DNA from: Nitrosospira sp.
GTDB lineage: Bacteria; Pseudomonadota; Gammaproteobacteria; Burkholderiales; Nitrosomonadaceae
Direction: 5' to 3'
DNA length: 64,000 nucleotides
Assembly: GCA_013450215.1 (NCBI GenBank)
Contig: JACDSH010000011.1
Span: 59,896 to 123,895, forward strand
Within the stretch, counting starts at the first letter, position 1. The number at the start of each line of letters is the position of its first letter. The translations under genes were made by a program, and so were the position numbers. Below the pieces are notes generated by a model, which saw only the letters and a list, made by a program, of their open reading frames with translations, ran no database searches and was not told the DNA's origin. This document shows positions 1 to 10,202 of this stretch, in pieces.

Positions 1-1275
1 ACTGCAGAGGCGCAGCCCTTTTATGTGAACTCTCCATTTGGCATCGTACTAGGTCACAACGGTAACCTTACCAACGCGTCACAGCTCAATCAGGAGCTAT
101 TCCGCGAGGACTTACGTCACGTCAATACCAATTCAGATTCCGAGGTACTTCTCAACGTGCTTGCTCATGAGCTTCAGAGGAGTACGAAGAAAAATCAGCT
201 CGACCCCGCCGCTATTTTCGCCGCTGTTGCGGGTGTCCATCAGCGTTGTCGAGGGGCGTATGCGGTGGTTGCGATGATTGCGGGTTATGGTCTACTGGCC
301 TTTCGCGACCCCTATGGCATCCGTCCTCTGGTATTTGGCTCTGTCGATACCGAAAAGGGGAGTGAGTATTTGGTTGCCTCCGAGAGTGTTGCACTCGACA
401 CACTCGGTTTCAAGCTGGTCCGTGATATTGCACCGGGTGAGGCGGTTTTTATTGACGAGGGCGGAAATTTTTACAGTAAGCAGTGTGCTGCCAACCCGAC
501 GCTCAATCCATGTATCTTCGAGTATGTCTACCTAGCCCGTCCCGATTCGGTGATGGATGGTATCTCGGTCTATGAAACTCGGCTGAATATGGGCGAGAGC
601 CTTGCCGATAAGATCAACAAGGATATGCGCCACCTGGATATCGACGTGGTCATTCCAATTCCAGACTCAAGCCGACCGAGTGCATTGCAGCTTGCCAACC
701 GACTCGGACTTAACTTCCGAGAGGGTTTCGTTAAGAACCGTTATATCGGCCGCACGTTCATCATGCCGGGTCAGCAACAACGTCGTAAATCCGTCAGGCA
801 AAAGCTCAACGCGATGGGTGTGGAGTTTCAGGGTAAGAATGTGTTGCTGGTGGATGACTCGATCGTGCGAGGAACAACCAGCCGAGAGATTGTACAAATG
901 GCCAAGGAGGCGGGTGCGAATAAGGTATATTTTGCATCGGCAGCGCCACCTGTGAGGTTTCCCAATGTCTACGGGATCGATATGCCAACCCGTCAAGAGC
1001 TGATCGCGACCGGTCGCAATGATGATGATATCTGCCGCGAGATCGGCGCAGATCATCTGATTTATCAGGACCTGGAGTCCCTCAAGAGGGACGTATCACG
1101 AGCTAATCCGTTGGTGACTCGGTATGAGACCTCCTGCTTCGATGGTCAGTACATCACCGGGGATGTGACCGCTGAATACCTATCCATGATCGAAGCCAGG
1201 CGCAATAGTGGGTTGTCGTTACCACAGACCGTATCGAGTACTCAGTTAGATTTAAATCTGGTGTCGGTTGACTAG
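1..1275 (+). CDS. purF: Amidophosphoribosyltransferase, 5' end cut off by the window
   Basis: PurF makes 5-phosphoribosylamine from PRPP and glutamine, the first step of purine synthesis. The frame is open from base 1 ([14 protein letters not shown]), so the ORF-track GTG at 25 is not the real start; about 80 N-terminal residues with the catalytic cysteine lie outside. Visible are the glutaminase loop GHNGNLTNA, the region [14 protein letters not shown], and the PRPP-binding motif [13 protein letters not shown] near fragment residue 281. The stop at 1275 is followed about 100 bases later by an intrinsic terminator and then metZ on the same strand. The purF-metZ order is common in beta- and gammaproteobacteria. 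Identification is secure; only the start is missing. Confidence 0.97.
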   Translation, partial: TAEAQPFYVNSPFGIVLGHNGNLTNASQLNQELFREDLRHVNTNSDSEVLLNVLAHELQRSTKKNQLDPAAIFAAVAGVHQRCRGAYAVVAMIAGYGLLAFRDPYGIRPLVFGSVDTEKGSEYLVASESVALDTLGFKLVRDIAPGEAVFIDEGGNFYSKQCAANPTLNPCIFEYVYLARPDSVMDGISVYETRLNMGESLADKINKDMRHLDIDVVIPIPDSSRPSALQLANRLGLNFREGFVKNRYIGRTFIMPGQQQRRKSVRQKLNAMGVEFQGKNVLLVDDSIVRGTTSREIVQMAKEAGANKVYFASAAPPVRFPNVYGIDMPTRQELIATGRNDDDICREIGADHLIYQDLESLKRDVSRANPLVTRYETSCFDGQYITGDVTAEYLSMIEARRNSGLSLPQTVSSTQLDLNLVSVD

Positions 1276-1359
1276 GAAATTTGACAAAAATACCGACCAA
1301 GTGTAACTTGTGATTGTGCGCCGATTTGAGATTCAGCTTGCGGGCGCGTTATAAATACA

Positions 1360-1424
1360 GCTAAAGCGTGGGAAACCCGTTTTAGCAAAGGCTAAGCGGG
1401 TTTTTTATTTGGAGGGGGTCTCCC
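1360..1424 (+). promoter_or_regulatory. metZ leader with competing hairpins and a hairpin at the RBS
   Basis: The 5' leader of metZ contains two stems that share the strand at 1376-1386. In one, GCTAAA (1360-1365) pairs with TTTAGC (1381-1386), with GGG/CCC inside. In the other, the same bases form a terminator with downstream sequence. Directly after it, GGAG (1411-1414) can pair with CTCC (1420-1423) around a five-base loop, which would cover the ribosome site of metZ. This is the layout of an attenuator or riboswitch expression platform. I do not recognise a known SAM riboswitch class, and the ligand, if any, is unknown. Confidence 0.45.
1373..1406 (+). terminator. Intrinsic terminator between purF and metZ
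   Basis: AAACCCG pairs with CGGGTTT, extended after one bulged T by TTTAGC with GCTAAG, loop AAAG, followed by a run of six T. It may end purF transcripts, or act as an attenuator for metZ because it sits only a few bases before the metZ ribosome site. Confidence 0.75.
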
Positions 1425-1426
1425 AT

Positions 1427-2599
1427 ATGTCTGACAAACTTGAATTAGAAACACTGGCACTGCATACGGGCATTCACCGCAGCCAGTTCAATGAACACTC
1501 CGAGGCTCTGTACCTAACCTCGAGCTATGTATTTGATAATGCCGCCCAAGCTGCTGCCAGGTTTTCTGGAGAAGAGCCGGGGAATGTCTACTCTCGTTTT
1601 ACAAATCCCACGGTCACCGCGTTTGAGGAGAGGCTTGCAGCACTGGAGGGGGCTGAGTCCTGTGTCGCAACCTCATCCGGCATGTCTGCAATACTTGCTT
1701 GTGTCATGGGGCTTCTGTCGTCAGGGGATCACATGATCGCATCACGCAGCCTATTTGGTGCAACGGTCAACCTGTTTAATAATATTCTCAAGCGTTTTGG
1801 TGTTGAGACCACATTCGTTTCTGCCACAGATGTTAATGAATGGCAGTCAGCAGTTAGGCCTAATACAAAGCTCTTATTTATAGAGACTCCATCGAATCCG
1901 CTCACAGAGATTTCAGATATCGCGGCACTGTCCGCTGTTGCGAAGAAGGCGGGTGCATGGCTTGCGGTGGACAACTGCTTCTGCTCACCGATTCTGCAAA
2001 GGCCGCTTGAAATGGGGGCAGATCTTGTGATCCACTCAGCAACTAAGTATCTCGATGGACAGGGGAGAGTTCTGGGGGGTGCCGTTCTGGGTAATCGAGA
2101 GTTGATTATGGAGAAGGGGGTGCATGGGTTCCTGCGCACCGCCGGTCCGACCTTGAGTGCATTCAATGCATGGGTAATACTGAAAGGAATGGAGACCCTC
2201 AAGATCCGGATGGAGGCACACTCGGCCAATGCTCTGGATATCGCTCAATGGCTCGAGAAGCAGCCCAGTATAGAACGGGTTTACTATCCCGGTCTGGATT
2301 CGCATCCGCAGTATGACCTTGCTCGTCAGCAGCAGAAGACGGGTGGCGGTATTGTCTCGTTTGAAATGAAGGGAGGAAGAGAGGCCGCATGGAGGGTGAT
2401 CGATACAACTCGACTGATCTCGATTACTGCCAATCTGGGGGATACTAAGAGCACACTCACCCATCCAGCCACCACGACACATGCGCGTATCACTCAGGAG
2501 GCGAGGGATGCTGCTGGCATTTGTGAGGGATTGTTACGAATTGCAGTAGGTTTGGAAGCGACTCGAGATATTAAGTCAGACTTAGCGAGAGGTCTTTAG
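1427..2599 (+). CDS. metZ: O-succinylhomoserine sulfhydrylase
   Basis: A PLP enzyme of the Cys/Met metabolism family that makes homocysteine from O-succinylhomoserine and sulfide (direct sulfhydrylation) in the cytoplasm. 390 residues. The PLP lysine lies in HSATKYLDGQG near residue 205; SSGMSAILA and SNPLTEI are further family motifs. The ORF track begins at TTG 1409, but a GGAGG ribosome site lies at 1411-1415 and the protein starting MSDKLELETLALHTG at ATG 1427 has the usual family N terminus. Close relatives are cystathionine gamma-synthase and methionine gamma-lyase; the position after purF and the long identical-looking core favour MetZ. Confidence 0.92.
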   Translation: MSDKLELETLALHTGIHRSQFNEHSEALYLTSSYVFDNAAQAAARFSGEEPGNVYSRFTNPTVTAFEERLAALEGAESCVATSSGMSAILACVMGLLSSGDHMIASRSLFGATVNLFNNILKRFGVETTFVSATDVNEWQSAVRPNTKLLFIETPSNPLTEISDIAALSAVAKKAGAWLAVDNCFCSPILQRPLEMGADLVIHSATKYLDGQGRVLGGAVLGNRELIMEKGVHGFLRTAGPTLSAFNAWVILKGMETLKIRMEAHSANALDIAQWLEKQPSIERVYYPGLDSHPQYDLARQQQKTGGGIVSFEMKGGREAAWRVIDTTRLISITANLGDTKSTLTHPATTTHARITQEARDAAGICEGLLRIAVGLEATRDIKSDLARGL

Positions 2600-2712
2600 G
2601 CCCTTTAGGAGTTTAGGGGCTGCAGAGGAGGGCAGCATTGAGTGGTCTACAGGCCTCAGCTCTGCCTGAGAATCATCTATTATTGAATACCCCGTTGCAA
2701 CCCCATCCCGCC

Positions 2713-3204
2713 CTAAATTACTACGGACTTCTTGATCACGACATCCTTAACCGGCACATTCTGGTGTCCGTGCTTGCTGGTGGTTTTGACTTTCTTGATC
2801 GTATCGACCACGTCCTTACCTTCGATCACCTTGCCAAATACACAGTAACCGAAACCCTGTGAAGTTGATGAGGCGTAGTTGAGGAAGTCGTTATTGGCGA
2901 TATTAATAAAGAACTGTGCGGATGCAGAGTGCACGTCCGAGGTGCGGGCCATTGCGATGGTATAGGCATCATTCTTGAGTCCATTAGCGGCTTCATTCTG
3001 GATGGAGGGGAGGGTTGTCTTCTGCTCCATATTCGATTCAAACCCTCCCCCCTGGATCATGAAGTCATCAATCACCCGGTGGAATATAGTTCCATCGTAG
3101 TGTCCACTATTCACATAATCGAGGAAGTTTTGGGTGGTGATTGGCGCTTTCTCGGTATCGAGCTCGAGCGTAATATCTCCGTAATTGGTTTCTAGCTTGA
3201 CCAT
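2713..3204 (-). CDS. ppiB: Cytoplasmic peptidyl-prolyl cis-trans isomerase B
   Basis: A cyclophilin that catalyses proline cis-trans isomerisation during folding. 163 residues with the family motifs FHRVI, FMIQGGG, MARTSD and SAQFFIN and no signal peptide, so probably cytoplasmic. I chose the second ATG (3204) because AAGG lies six bases before it but directly abuts the first ATG at 3210. The gene begins just after the stop of the periplasmic paralogue ppiA, so the two are co-transcribed. It converges on metZ; no clear terminator was seen in the 113-base gap. Confidence 0.93.
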   Translation of the reverse strand: MVKLETNYGDITLELDTEKAPITTQNFLDYVNSGHYDGTIFHRVIDDFMIQGGGFESNMEQKTTLPSIQNEAANGLKNDAYTIAMARTSDVHSASAQFFINIANNDFLNYASSTSQGFGYCVFGKVIEGKDVVDTIKKVKTTSKHGHQNVPVKDVVIKKSVVI

Positions 3205-3212
3205 GTTCATCC

Positions 3213-3821
3213 TTATTTTGTAATTTGCCCAGCTACAGGAGCTGAATCGGTTGCTGAGAGGAGTCTAACGTCTTCGATGATGATGGGTGTCTTGGGAACG
3301 TCTCCGGGGAAGGGTCCGCCGGCACCTGTGGGCGTTGCTGCGATCTTGTTGATGACATCCATCCCGCCGATTACCTTGCCAAATACGGTATATCCATAGC
3401 CCCGATCATTGGGCGCAGTATAGTTCAGGAAGGCATTATCAGACACATTGATGAAAAACTGCGCCGTGGCAGAGTTAGGGTCTGAGGTACGTGCCATCGC
3501 AACGGTTCCAATACTATTCTTCAGTCCATTCGAGGATTCAATCTGAATGGGAGCCATGGTCGGTTTTTCCCGATAGGATTGGTCAAAGCCACCTCCTTGA
3601 ATCATGAATCCAGGGATGACTCGGTGGAAGACGGTCGACTTGTAGTGACCCCCCTTCACATACTTTAGAAAATTCTCAACGCTCTTTGGAGCCTTATCCG
3701 GACTGAGTTCCAGATGGATGGTTCCGAGATTAGTCTTTATTTCGACCTGAGGGCCGGCAGCGAAAGCAGAGATACTAAGCAAAAATGAAATCCCGATGGC
3801 TAGATGTTTCAAAAGGTGCAT
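3213..3821 (-). CDS. ppiA: Periplasmic peptidyl-prolyl cis-trans isomerase A
   Basis: A second cyclophilin, 202 residues, with an N-terminal signal peptide ([22 protein letters not shown]) that sends it to the periplasm. The same catalytic-core motifs as ppiB are present: [32 protein letters not shown]. The C-terminal tail (about 25 residues past the fold) is longer than in ppiB. It is the upstream gene of a ppiA-ppiB pair. A tandem of one secreted and one cytoplasmic cyclophilin is common in betaproteobacteria. Confidence 0.93.
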   Translation of the reverse strand: MHLLKHLAIGISFLLSISAFAAGPQVEIKTNLGTIHLELSPDKAPKSVENFLKYVKGGHYKSTVFHRVIPGFMIQGGGFDQSYREKPTMAPIQIESSNGLKNSIGTVAMARTSDPNSATAQFFINVSDNAFLNYTAPNDRGYGYTVFGKVIGGMDVINKIAATPTGAGGPFPGDVPKTPIIIEDVRLLSATDSAPVAGQITK

Positions 3822-3869
3822 GGTGGGCCCTATTGCAGAAATTAAAGAGAGTGATTCAGAAGAACTTGA

Positions 3870-4043
3870 TTAAGTGGAGCCTTTGTAAATAATCTTCCAG
3901 CGTCCGTTCTTTTCCTTCATCCAGTATTGGCGTTTTTTCATCTTGTTGGTGAGCCTATGACAAGGCTCACCACGAGAAACAGCGGGGTCGCGCAAGCCAT
4001 CACAGGTGCAAGAACCGGCTGAAAGGTTGATATTTTCATTGTG
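3870..4043 (-). pseudogene. 3' remnant of an unidentified gene upstream of ppiA
   Basis: A leftward frame stays open from a TAG at 4044-4046 to the TAA at 3870, 57 codons, without a well placed start. Its end, MKKRQYWMKEKNGRWKIIYKGST, looks like the C-terminal strand of an NTF2-like domain, as found at the end of some L,D-transpeptidase-type envelope proteins; that assignment is a memory-based guess. The ATG at 3941 has no ribosome site. The simplest reading is the tail of a gene that once preceded ppiA and has been deleted. It could also be chance. Confidence 0.3.
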
Positions 4044-4050
4044 CTATACT
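4042..4050 (+). promoter_or_regulatory. Possible extended -10 promoter for cysS
   Basis: TGCTATACT matches an extended -10 (TGn plus TATACT) about 78 bases before the cysS start. No good -35 box was found at 17 bases, which is tolerated by extended -10 promoters. Confidence 0.35.
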
Positions 4051-4127
4051 TCTCCCGCTTTTGATTAGCTAATTCAAGAATAGTGTAGATTCTACCAAGA
4101 AGCCCGCCCAGTTAACAGTCTAGTTCA

Positions 4128-5504
4128 ATGCTCAAGATCTATAACTCCCTCACCCGGTCCAAGCAAGACTTTGTCCCGCTGACCCCGGGCAAGGCAGGTC
4201 TCTACGTCTGCGGTATGACAGTATATGATTATTGCCATCTCGGCCATGCTCGGGTGATGGTGGTATTCGATATGGTGGTCAGGTGGTTGCAGGTGGGTGG
4301 TCTTGATGTGAACTATGTTCGGAATATCACCGATATCGATGACAAGATAATCAAGCGTTCTCAAGAAAAAAATGAACCGATAGAGGCACTGACAGACCGT
4401 TTCATCCGGGCGATGGATGAGGATGCAGCTGCACTCGGGGTAATCCCGCCGACTCACGAGCCCCGTGCCACCTGCTACGTTGAGAGTATGGTCTCGATGA
4501 TCCGGATACTGGTAGATAAGGGTATCGCTTACTCCGCAAGCAATGGGGATGTTTACTATGCTGTCCATAAATTCCCGGGATACGGAAAGCTCTCCGGGAA
4601 ATCTCTTGATGATTTACGTGCGGGAGAGCGGGTGATCATTGATCCGCACAAGAAAGATCCACTCGATTTCGTTCTATGGAAGGCCGCTAAGCCGGGTGAG
4701 CCGGAGTGGGATTCCCCTTGGGGAAAGGGACGTCCAGGATGGCATATCGAGTGTTCTGCAATGAGTGAGCATTATCTGGGCAATCATTTCGATATCCATG
4801 GGGGTGGGCAGGATCTGCAGTTCCCTCATCACGAAAACGAGATCGCTCAGAGTGAGGGTGCACACGACCATACCTTTGTTAACTACTGGATGCACAATGG
4901 TTTCGTGCGGGTTGACGATGAAAAAATGTCCAAATCATTGGGCAATTTTTTCACGGTGAGAGAGGTCCTGTCTCGATACCAACCTGAGGTGGTGCGGTTC
5001 TTCATTCTGAGGGCACACTACCGTAGCCCATTGAATTATTCAGATCAGCATCTTGATGATGCCAAGAGTGCTCTTACTCGGCTCTATATTGCATTAAAGG
5101 GGAGGGAGATCCCTGCAACGGTGATCGACTGGAAAGGACCTCATGCTCAGAGGTTTAAGGATGCGATGGATGATGACTTCAATACCCCTGAGGCGGTCGC
5201 TGTGCTATTTGATCTTGCCAGTGAGGCGAACAGAACCGGATCACTCGCGGATATGGCATTACTTAAATCGATGGGTGGTGTGTTGGGACTGCTTCAGAGG
5301 GATCCTCATCAGCATCTTCAGGATGAGTCGCTGGAGGGGGATGCTAAATTCACGCCGGAACGAATTGAGCAGATGATACAGCAGAGACTATCTGCCCGTG
5401 CCGCCAGAAACTTTACTGAGGCTGACCGTATCCGTAAGGATCTCTCCGATGCTGATATCCTGCTGGAAGATGGTTCTGACGGAACGAGTTGGCGGCGTAA
5501 GTAG
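4128..5504 (+). CDS. cysS: Cysteinyl-tRNA synthetase
   Basis: Class I aminoacyl-tRNA synthetase charging tRNA-Cys. 458 residues, the usual length. Zinc ligand C28 in [14 protein letters not shown]-type motif CHLGHA at 36-41, second zinc segment WHIECSAM and [15 protein letters not shown], and KMSKS near 265-269 ([11 protein letters not shown]). The C-terminal domain with [20 protein letters not shown] is complete. ATG 4128 gives the standard start MLKIYNSLT. It is divergent from ppiA and converges on nagZ. Confidence 0.97.
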   Translation: MLKIYNSLTRSKQDFVPLTPGKAGLYVCGMTVYDYCHLGHARVMVVFDMVVRWLQVGGLDVNYVRNITDIDDKIIKRSQEKNEPIEALTDRFIRAMDEDAAALGVIPPTHEPRATCYVESMVSMIRILVDKGIAYSASNGDVYYAVHKFPGYGKLSGKSLDDLRAGERVIIDPHKKDPLDFVLWKAAKPGEPEWDSPWGKGRPGWHIECSAMSEHYLGNHFDIHGGGQDLQFPHHENEIAQSEGAHDHTFVNYWMHNGFVRVDDEKMSKSLGNFFTVREVLSRYQPEVVRFFILRAHYRSPLNYSDQHLDDAKSALTRLYIALKGREIPATVIDWKGPHAQRFKDAMDDDFNTPEAVAVLFDLASEANRTGSLADMALLKSMGGVLGLLQRDPHQHLQDESLEGDAKFTPERIEQMIQQRLSARAARNFTEADRIRKDLSDADILLEDGSDGTSWRRK

Positions 5505-5550
5505 ATCCGTTTGAAAAGACTTTACACGGGACCGCTCAGAGGGTCTTACT

Positions 5551-6600
5551 CTAACCTAGAGGCAAGTCTCCGCTGCTCATCCCGATCCCACCGATCTCCC
5601 TCACTGCTTTTACAAAACCCGCATCTTCGTGCAGCTTGATCATTGAGTCAGGGTGCGGACGTCCATGCATGCGGGCGAGACGTGCCAGACTAGTCGCTGA
5701 GATATTCCACTCGAGCCCTCCTAGTAGCTCATCAGTAGACTGTGGGTTATTACATACCAGCGCCATATCGCAGCCTGCACCGAGAGCAGCCTGTGCTCTT
5801 TGAACAATATTACCCGCAACGGTTGCACCCTCCATGCTCAAGTCATCACTGAAGATGCACCCCTCAAAGTCCAGTTCACCACGAAGGACCTCATTCAGCC
5901 AGATCTTGGAGAATCCTGCGGGATGACGATCCACCTTGGAGTAGATGATATGAGCAGGCATGATACCGGCGAGACCGAGATCGATCATTCGCCGGAATGG
6001 GGTCATGTCATCCATTGCGATATCGTCGTACGTGCGTTCATCCACCGGTATTTCAAGATGAGAGTCTGATTCTATGTGTCCATGACCAGGGAAATGCTTT
6101 CCGACCGCGGTCATTCCCCCAGACTTTAGCCCCATCATCAGGCTATGAGCCAAATCGGTAATCGCCTGAGAATCTCGATGAAAGGATCGGTCGCCGATGA
6201 CGGAGCTCTGTCCATGGTCCATATCAAGAACCGGCGTGAAGCTGAGATCGACCCCGCATGCACGCAGCTCTGCTGCCAGAACATATCCCGTCTGATGTGC
6301 CAGGTGCCGTGCACGGATGGGGTGTTGATCCCATATCTTACCCAGTTCTCGCATGGCCGGCAGTCGTGTGAAATTCTCGCGGAAGCGTTGAACTCTGCCA
6401 CCTTCATGGTCTACCGCGATCAGGAGTGGCGGGCTGCGTAGCGAGTGAATCTGGGCGGTCAGTTCAGCCAGTTGACTGATAGATGAGTAGTTCCTACTGA
6501 ATAGAATCACGCCACCGGTCAGGGGGTGCTGAAGTCTTCTTCGATCAGAGTCGGTCAGTTGCTTGCCCTCGATATCGAGCATGATGGGACCGAGGGTCAT
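5551..6600 (-). CDS. nagZ: Beta-N-acetylglucosaminidase of cell-wall recycling
   Basis: NagZ removes N-acetylglucosamine from anhydromuropeptides in the cytoplasm (glycoside hydrolase family 3). 349 residues. The substrate-binding and catalytic loop [14 protein letters not shown] is at about 168-181, and the nucleophile lies in [11 protein letters not shown] (about D252). No signal peptide, in line with a recycling enzyme. Its first four bases overlap the end of acpS, so it is the last gene of the leftward run that begins at lepA or further upstream. Confidence 0.94.
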   Translation of the reverse strand: MTLGPIMLDIEGKQLTDSDRRRLQHPLTGGVILFSRNYSSISQLAELTAQIHSLRSPPLLIAVDHEGGRVQRFRENFTRLPAMRELGKIWDQHPIRARHLAHQTGYVLAAELRACGVDLSFTPVLDMDHGQSSVIGDRSFHRDSQAITDLAHSLMMGLKSGGMTAVGKHFPGHGHIESDSHLEIPVDERTYDDIAMDDMTPFRRMIDLGLAGIMPAHIIYSKVDRHPAGFSKIWLNEVLRGELDFEGCIFSDDLSMEGATVAGNIVQRAQAALGAGCDMALVCNNPQSTDELLGGLEWNISATSLARLARMHGRPHPDSMIKLHEDAGFVKAVREIGGIGMSSGDLPLG

Positions 6601-6980
6601 GACGACTTTTCTAGGATAACGAATGCGCAGGCAAGATTGAGTTCATCACTGATGGAGAGGTGATGATTAGTGATGCCTTTATTTTTAACTAGCTCGTTTA
6701 AGTCAGAGTGAAATTCAAAGCCGGGTTTTCCGTGCTCATCATGCGTGATGCCGATATGGTTTAAGCTCACGGGATAACGCAAGCCAATCCCGATCGCTTT
6801 GGATAGGGCCTCCTTAGCGGCGAATCGTTTGGATAGAAACATCGCCTTCTGACTACTCTTGAGATATTCAGGCCATTCTTGATCTGTCAGAAGACGCTTG
6901 GCAAAGCGCTCGCCGTATTTTTCCAGTAGACGTGCAATACGCGATAGTTCGACCAAATCGGTGCCGATACCGTAGATCAT
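6597..6980 (-). CDS. acpS: Holo-[acyl-carrier-protein] synthase
   Basis: Transfers 4'-phosphopantetheine from CoA to acyl carrier protein. 127 residues, the standard trimeric AcpS length. The magnesium and CoA motifs are clear: [14 protein letters not shown] at the N terminus (D8) and [15 protein letters not shown] in the middle. It overlaps pdxJ by four bases upstream and nagZ by four downstream, so translation is probably coupled. pdxJ-acpS is a very common neighbour pair. Confidence 0.96.
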   Translation of the reverse strand: MIYGIGTDLVELSRIARLLEKYGERFAKRLLTDQEWPEYLKSSQKAMFLSKRFAAKEALSKAIGIGLRYPVSLNHIGITHDEHGKPGFEFHSDLNELVKNKGITNHHLSISDELNLACAFVILEKSS

Positions 6981-7702
6981 ACTCGGGATTCCAGTAGCAA
7001 TCTCTTCATCTCCCGTACCGCCTGTTCAAATCCGATGAAGAGTGCATGAGCTACGATCGCGTGCCCAATATTCAGTTCAGATATTCCGGACAGAGCGGCA
7101 ATCTGTTGGACATTCTGGTAGTGCAGTCCATGTCCCGCATTCACCTTCAGACCACGATCGATACCATAGATGACCGCGGCACGGATCCGTTCAAACTCGG
7201 CCTGGTGTTCACTCTTGGTGGTGGCATCGGCATAGTGACCAGTATGGATTTCTATCACGGGTGCACCGACCTTCACTGCCGCATCAATCTGAGCTGGATC
7301 TGGGTCGATGAATAGAGAGGTCCGGATTCCGGCCTTCGAGAGTCTCTCGCAAGCGGACTTCACTTGTTTAAAATGGCGCAATACATCGAGCCCCCCCTCG
7401 GTGGTGAGCTCCTCACGTCGTTCTGGCACCAGACAGACATCCTCAGGTCTGATGTGTAGCGCGAAACTGATCATCTCATCGGTCACCGCACTCTCCAGAT
7501 TCATGCGGGTCTTAAGCCTCCCCTTCAGAGTCTCTACATCCCTGTCCTGGATATGGCGGCGGTCTTCACGAAGGTGGAGGGTGATAGAATCTGCTCCAGC
7601 AGATTCTGCTATCAGAGCAGCCTCTACCGGGCTGGGGTAGCTTGTTCCGCGAGCTTGCCGTAAGGTCGCGATGTGGTCGATATTAACGCCGAGTTCGATC
7701 AT
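6977..7702 (-). CDS. pdxJ: Pyridoxine 5'-phosphate synthase
   Basis: Makes pyridoxine phosphate from deoxyxylulose 5-phosphate and 3-amino-2-oxopropyl phosphate, the last ring-closing step of the DXP-dependent vitamin B6 route. 241 residues forming a TIM barrel. Recognised from [19 protein letters not shown] at the start, [30 protein letters not shown], and [12 protein letters not shown] near the end. Overlaps recO and acpS by four bases on each side. Confidence 0.97.
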   Translation of the reverse strand: MIELGVNIDHIATLRQARGTSYPSPVEAALIAESAGADSITLHLREDRRHIQDRDVETLKGRLKTRMNLESAVTDEMISFALHIRPEDVCLVPERREELTTEGGLDVLRHFKQVKSACERLSKAGIRTSLFIDPDPAQIDAAVKVGAPVIEIHTGHYADATTKSEHQAEFERIRAAVIYGIDRGLKVNAGHGLHYQNVQQIAALSGISELNIGHAIVAHALFIGFEQAVREMKRLLLESRV

Positions 7703-8427
7703 AGCTGTTGTAGATCCTTCAGCAATTGCCGTGTATGGAGGGGTTGGTCGCCCAGATAATGGTTAAGGATATAACGTATCAGTGCCTTGCTCTGTTGACG
7801 GGTAACGGCATCGGAATAATCATCCTGATCCATATCCAGTAACGTCTTACCGGTGATTTTAAGCCCAGATCCGTTGGATCCTTTCTTTAGTGACACCGGC
7901 CCATACTCGATTTTGTAACAGTACTCTTGATCTGAGCTTATTGGCTTACTCGACTCTACATCATGACTGAGTATAAGTGCATAACCCAGCTCTTGTAGCA
8001 TACGCTGCTCGAAGTGTCGTAGCACCGGAGTGTAATCTTTCTGAGTGCTCAGTGCAGCCAGTGTCTGCTGGTAGTACAAGAATAACTGCTCGTGTGGATC
8101 ATCACGGTGAAGCAATCGGACCAGAAGCTCATTCAAATAAAATCCGCAGATCAGACTCATCCCCTGAAGGAATGGTTGGCCACCCTGCCACTCGACCTTG
8201 TGGAGAGTCTTAAGTTCTGATTTACCAGCCCAGGAAATTTGTAACGGTTGAAATGCCATGAGAGAGCCCCTTAGAGCTGACCTGGGTCGTCTTGCACCCT
8301 TCGCGACCAGTGGTACCCGTCCGAAATTCTGGGTGAAGGTCTCTATCACTAGACTAGTCTCTAGGTAGGGGTAGGTATGCAGCACGAAAGCTGGCTGGGC
8401 ATCTTGCCGGTGTTTATCGGTGGTCAT
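7699..8427 (-). CDS. recO: DNA repair protein RecO
   Basis: RecO anneals single strands and loads RecA with RecR in the RecFOR gap-repair pathway. 242 residues: an N-terminal OB fold ([35 protein letters not shown]) and a helical C-terminal part ending [17 protein letters not shown]. The usual C4 zinc motif is not present, as in many proteobacterial RecO proteins. Lies between era (44-base gap) and pdxJ (overlap). Confidence 0.93.
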   Translation of the reverse strand: MTTDKHRQDAQPAFVLHTYPYLETSLVIETFTQNFGRVPLVAKGARRPRSALRGSLMAFQPLQISWAGKSELKTLHKVEWQGGQPFLQGMSLICGFYLNELLVRLLHRDDPHEQLFLYYQQTLAALSTQKDYTPVLRHFEQRMLQELGYALILSHDVESSKPISSDQEYCYKIEYGPVSLKKGSNGSGLKITGKTLLDMDQDDYSDAVTRQQSKALIRYILNHYLGDQPLHTRQLLKDLQQL

Positions 8428-8470
8428 GACTCTTGTCTAGAACGGGTCTGACTCATTTATTCTAAAGATA

Positions 8471-9367
8471 TTATCCATATCCTAAGCTTTTTAGCATCTG
8501 TGCATCATCAGCCCAACCTGATTTTACCTTTACCCAGATCTCTAGATAGACCTTGCCACCGAAGATACTCTCCATATCTTTACGTGCTTGGGTCCCGATC
8601 ATTTTGAGTTTCTCGCCACCCTTGCCAATGATGATCGCCTTATGCCCGGACTTATCGACGATGATGCAGGCATGAATTTTACGGAGATCATTCTCGGTTG
8701 TGAACTGATCAATGGTGATGCTGGTTGAGTAGGGGATTTCTTCACCGGTCAGACGAAAGAGTTTTTCCCGTATCAATTCTGCGGCGATGAATCGTTCGCT
8801 ACGATCGGTCGCCTCATCCGACTCGAATAGAGGTTGATTTACCGGCAGGTGGGGTCTAATCGTGCTCAACAGGTCCGGCAGTTGTAGTTTTTCCTGAGCA
8901 CTGACCGGCACCATCGCCGTGAAGGTGAACTCTTTAGCCATCTTCGCGAGGAAGGGGAGGAGTCTTGATTTTTCAGATAATTGATCAATCTTGTTAATGA
9001 CTAGTATCACTGGACGATCCGTCGGCAGAAGTTTTAATACCAGCCTGTCGCGTTCATCAAAATGGAGTGACTCAATCACAAATATCACCACATCCACGTC
9101 CTTTATGCTCTGGGTGACGGTGCGGTTCATCAGGCTATTTAGCCGGTTTGTATGGAGGTTCTGAAAGCCGGGCGTATCCACAAAAATAAACTGTGACGCA
9201 TCATCAGTGAGTACTCCTGTGATTCGGTGTCGTGTCGTTTGCGCCTTCTTGGAGGTGATGCTGATCTTCTGGCCGATTAGATTATTTAGTAGTGTGGACT
9301 TGCCGACGTTGGGTCGGCCTATGATAGCGATGAAGCCGGTACGGTAATTGAGATTGGCTGTCATCAT
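8471..9367 (-). CDS. era: GTPase Era
   Basis: An essential GTPase that binds 16S rRNA and acts in 30S subunit maturation. 298 residues. G1 GRPNVGKST at about 17-25, G3 DTPGFQ, G4 NKID, then a C-terminal KH domain with [21 protein letters not shown]. Two adjacent ATG codons open the frame. Downstream of rnc, the usual rnc-era coupling, here with a 48-base gap. Confidence 0.97.
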   Translation of the reverse strand: MMTANLNYRTGFIAIIGRPNVGKSTLLNNLIGQKISITSKKAQTTRHRITGVLTDDASQFIFVDTPGFQNLHTNRLNSLMNRTVTQSIKDVDVVIFVIESLHFDERDRLVLKLLPTDRPVILVINKIDQLSEKSRLLPFLAKMAKEFTFTAMVPVSAQEKLQLPDLLSTIRPHLPVNQPLFESDEATDRSERFIAAELIREKLFRLTGEEIPYSTSITIDQFTTENDLRKIHACIIVDKSGHKAIIIGKGGEKLKMIGTQARKDMESIFGGKVYLEIWVKVKSGWADDAQMLKSLGYG

Positions 9368-9415
9368 ATAAAATTTTTAGTAAGAGATCTTAGGGGGCTC
9401 TGTTCTTGGTAATTT

Positions 9416-10090
9416 TCAAGCACGTGATTGTGCCTCTTCATAGGCCTCTTTAGCGGACTCCTGCTCAGCACTGCGACGGCTAGATCCTTCACCAATCGTA
9501 CGAATATTAAGCTTAGCAATAATACATTCCACCATGAACTTTTGCTGATGGGCCTCACCGCTGGTAGCAACCACGGCATATTGTGGAAGTCCCATCTTAT
9601 GACTCTGCAGGTACTCCTGGAGGAGGGTCTTGGGATCCTTATCGAGTGCCTGAAGATTCAGTTGCTGCAGCAACGGCATCAAGAGGGTGCATACAACCCT
9701 CTCAGCCTGTTTAAACCCACCATCAAGATAGACCGCGCCCAAGATGGCTTCCAGTGTATCTGCTAGGATCGAGGGACGTTGATTTCCGCCACTCTTAATC
9801 TCTCCCTCCCCCAGACTGATCTGACTGCCAAGTTCTAGTGACTGTGCCAACTCAAAGAGGGCCTGCTGATTGACTAGGTTAGCCCGGATCCGAGATAGTT
9901 CACCCTCGGGGAGGTTTGGGAAGTGCCTGAATATCAGCCCAGCGACCGCACAGTTGAGGATGCTATCACCGAGAAATTCAAGGCGCTCATTATGAGGAGA
10001 GCTATGGCTACGGTGCGTGAGTGCCTGTCTCAACAATTCCACCTGGTTGAATGTGTAACCAATTTTTTTGCAGAGTATGGTGCTGTCCAT
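9416..10090 (-). CDS. rnc: Ribonuclease III
   Basis: Double-strand-specific endonuclease for rRNA and mRNA processing. 224 residues: the endonuclease signature [13 protein letters not shown] at about 38-50, the second acidic site [15 protein letters not shown], and a C-terminal double-stranded-RNA-binding domain from about 155 ([17 protein letters not shown] ... [14 protein letters not shown]). The DUF4845 gene often found between lepB and rnc in this lineage is absent; only 112 bases separate them. Confidence 0.96.
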   Translation of the reverse strand: MDSTILCKKIGYTFNQVELLRQALTHRSHSSPHNERLEFLGDSILNCAVAGLIFRHFPNLPEGELSRIRANLVNQQALFELAQSLELGSQISLGEGEIKSGGNQRPSILADTLEAILGAVYLDGGFKQAERVVCTLLMPLLQQLNLQALDKDPKTLLQEYLQSHKMGLPQYAVVATSGEAHQQKFMVECIIAKLNIRTIGEGSSRRSAEQESAKEAYEEAQSRA

Positions 10091-10202
10091 TCTTTAAAGT
10101 CCTGAATGCGGTCTGTATTGATCGTCAGATCGCTGTGGGTGGCAACTTCTTAAAGATCAATTCATGATGGACAGTGGTCATGCTCTTCAGAGTCACGGCA
10201 TC

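Noticed and set aside
2600-2712. Terminator between metZ and ppiB
   Set aside because: Only weak, imperfect stems (for example CTCAG/CTGAG) without T-runs.
3948-3971. Perfect 8-bp hairpin GGTGAGCC/GGCTCACC
   Set aside because: No T-run on either strand and it falls inside the decayed frame; not called a terminator.
9364-9579. 71-residue leftward ORF between rnc and era
   Set aside because: It lies almost wholly inside rnc in another frame and has no family pattern.
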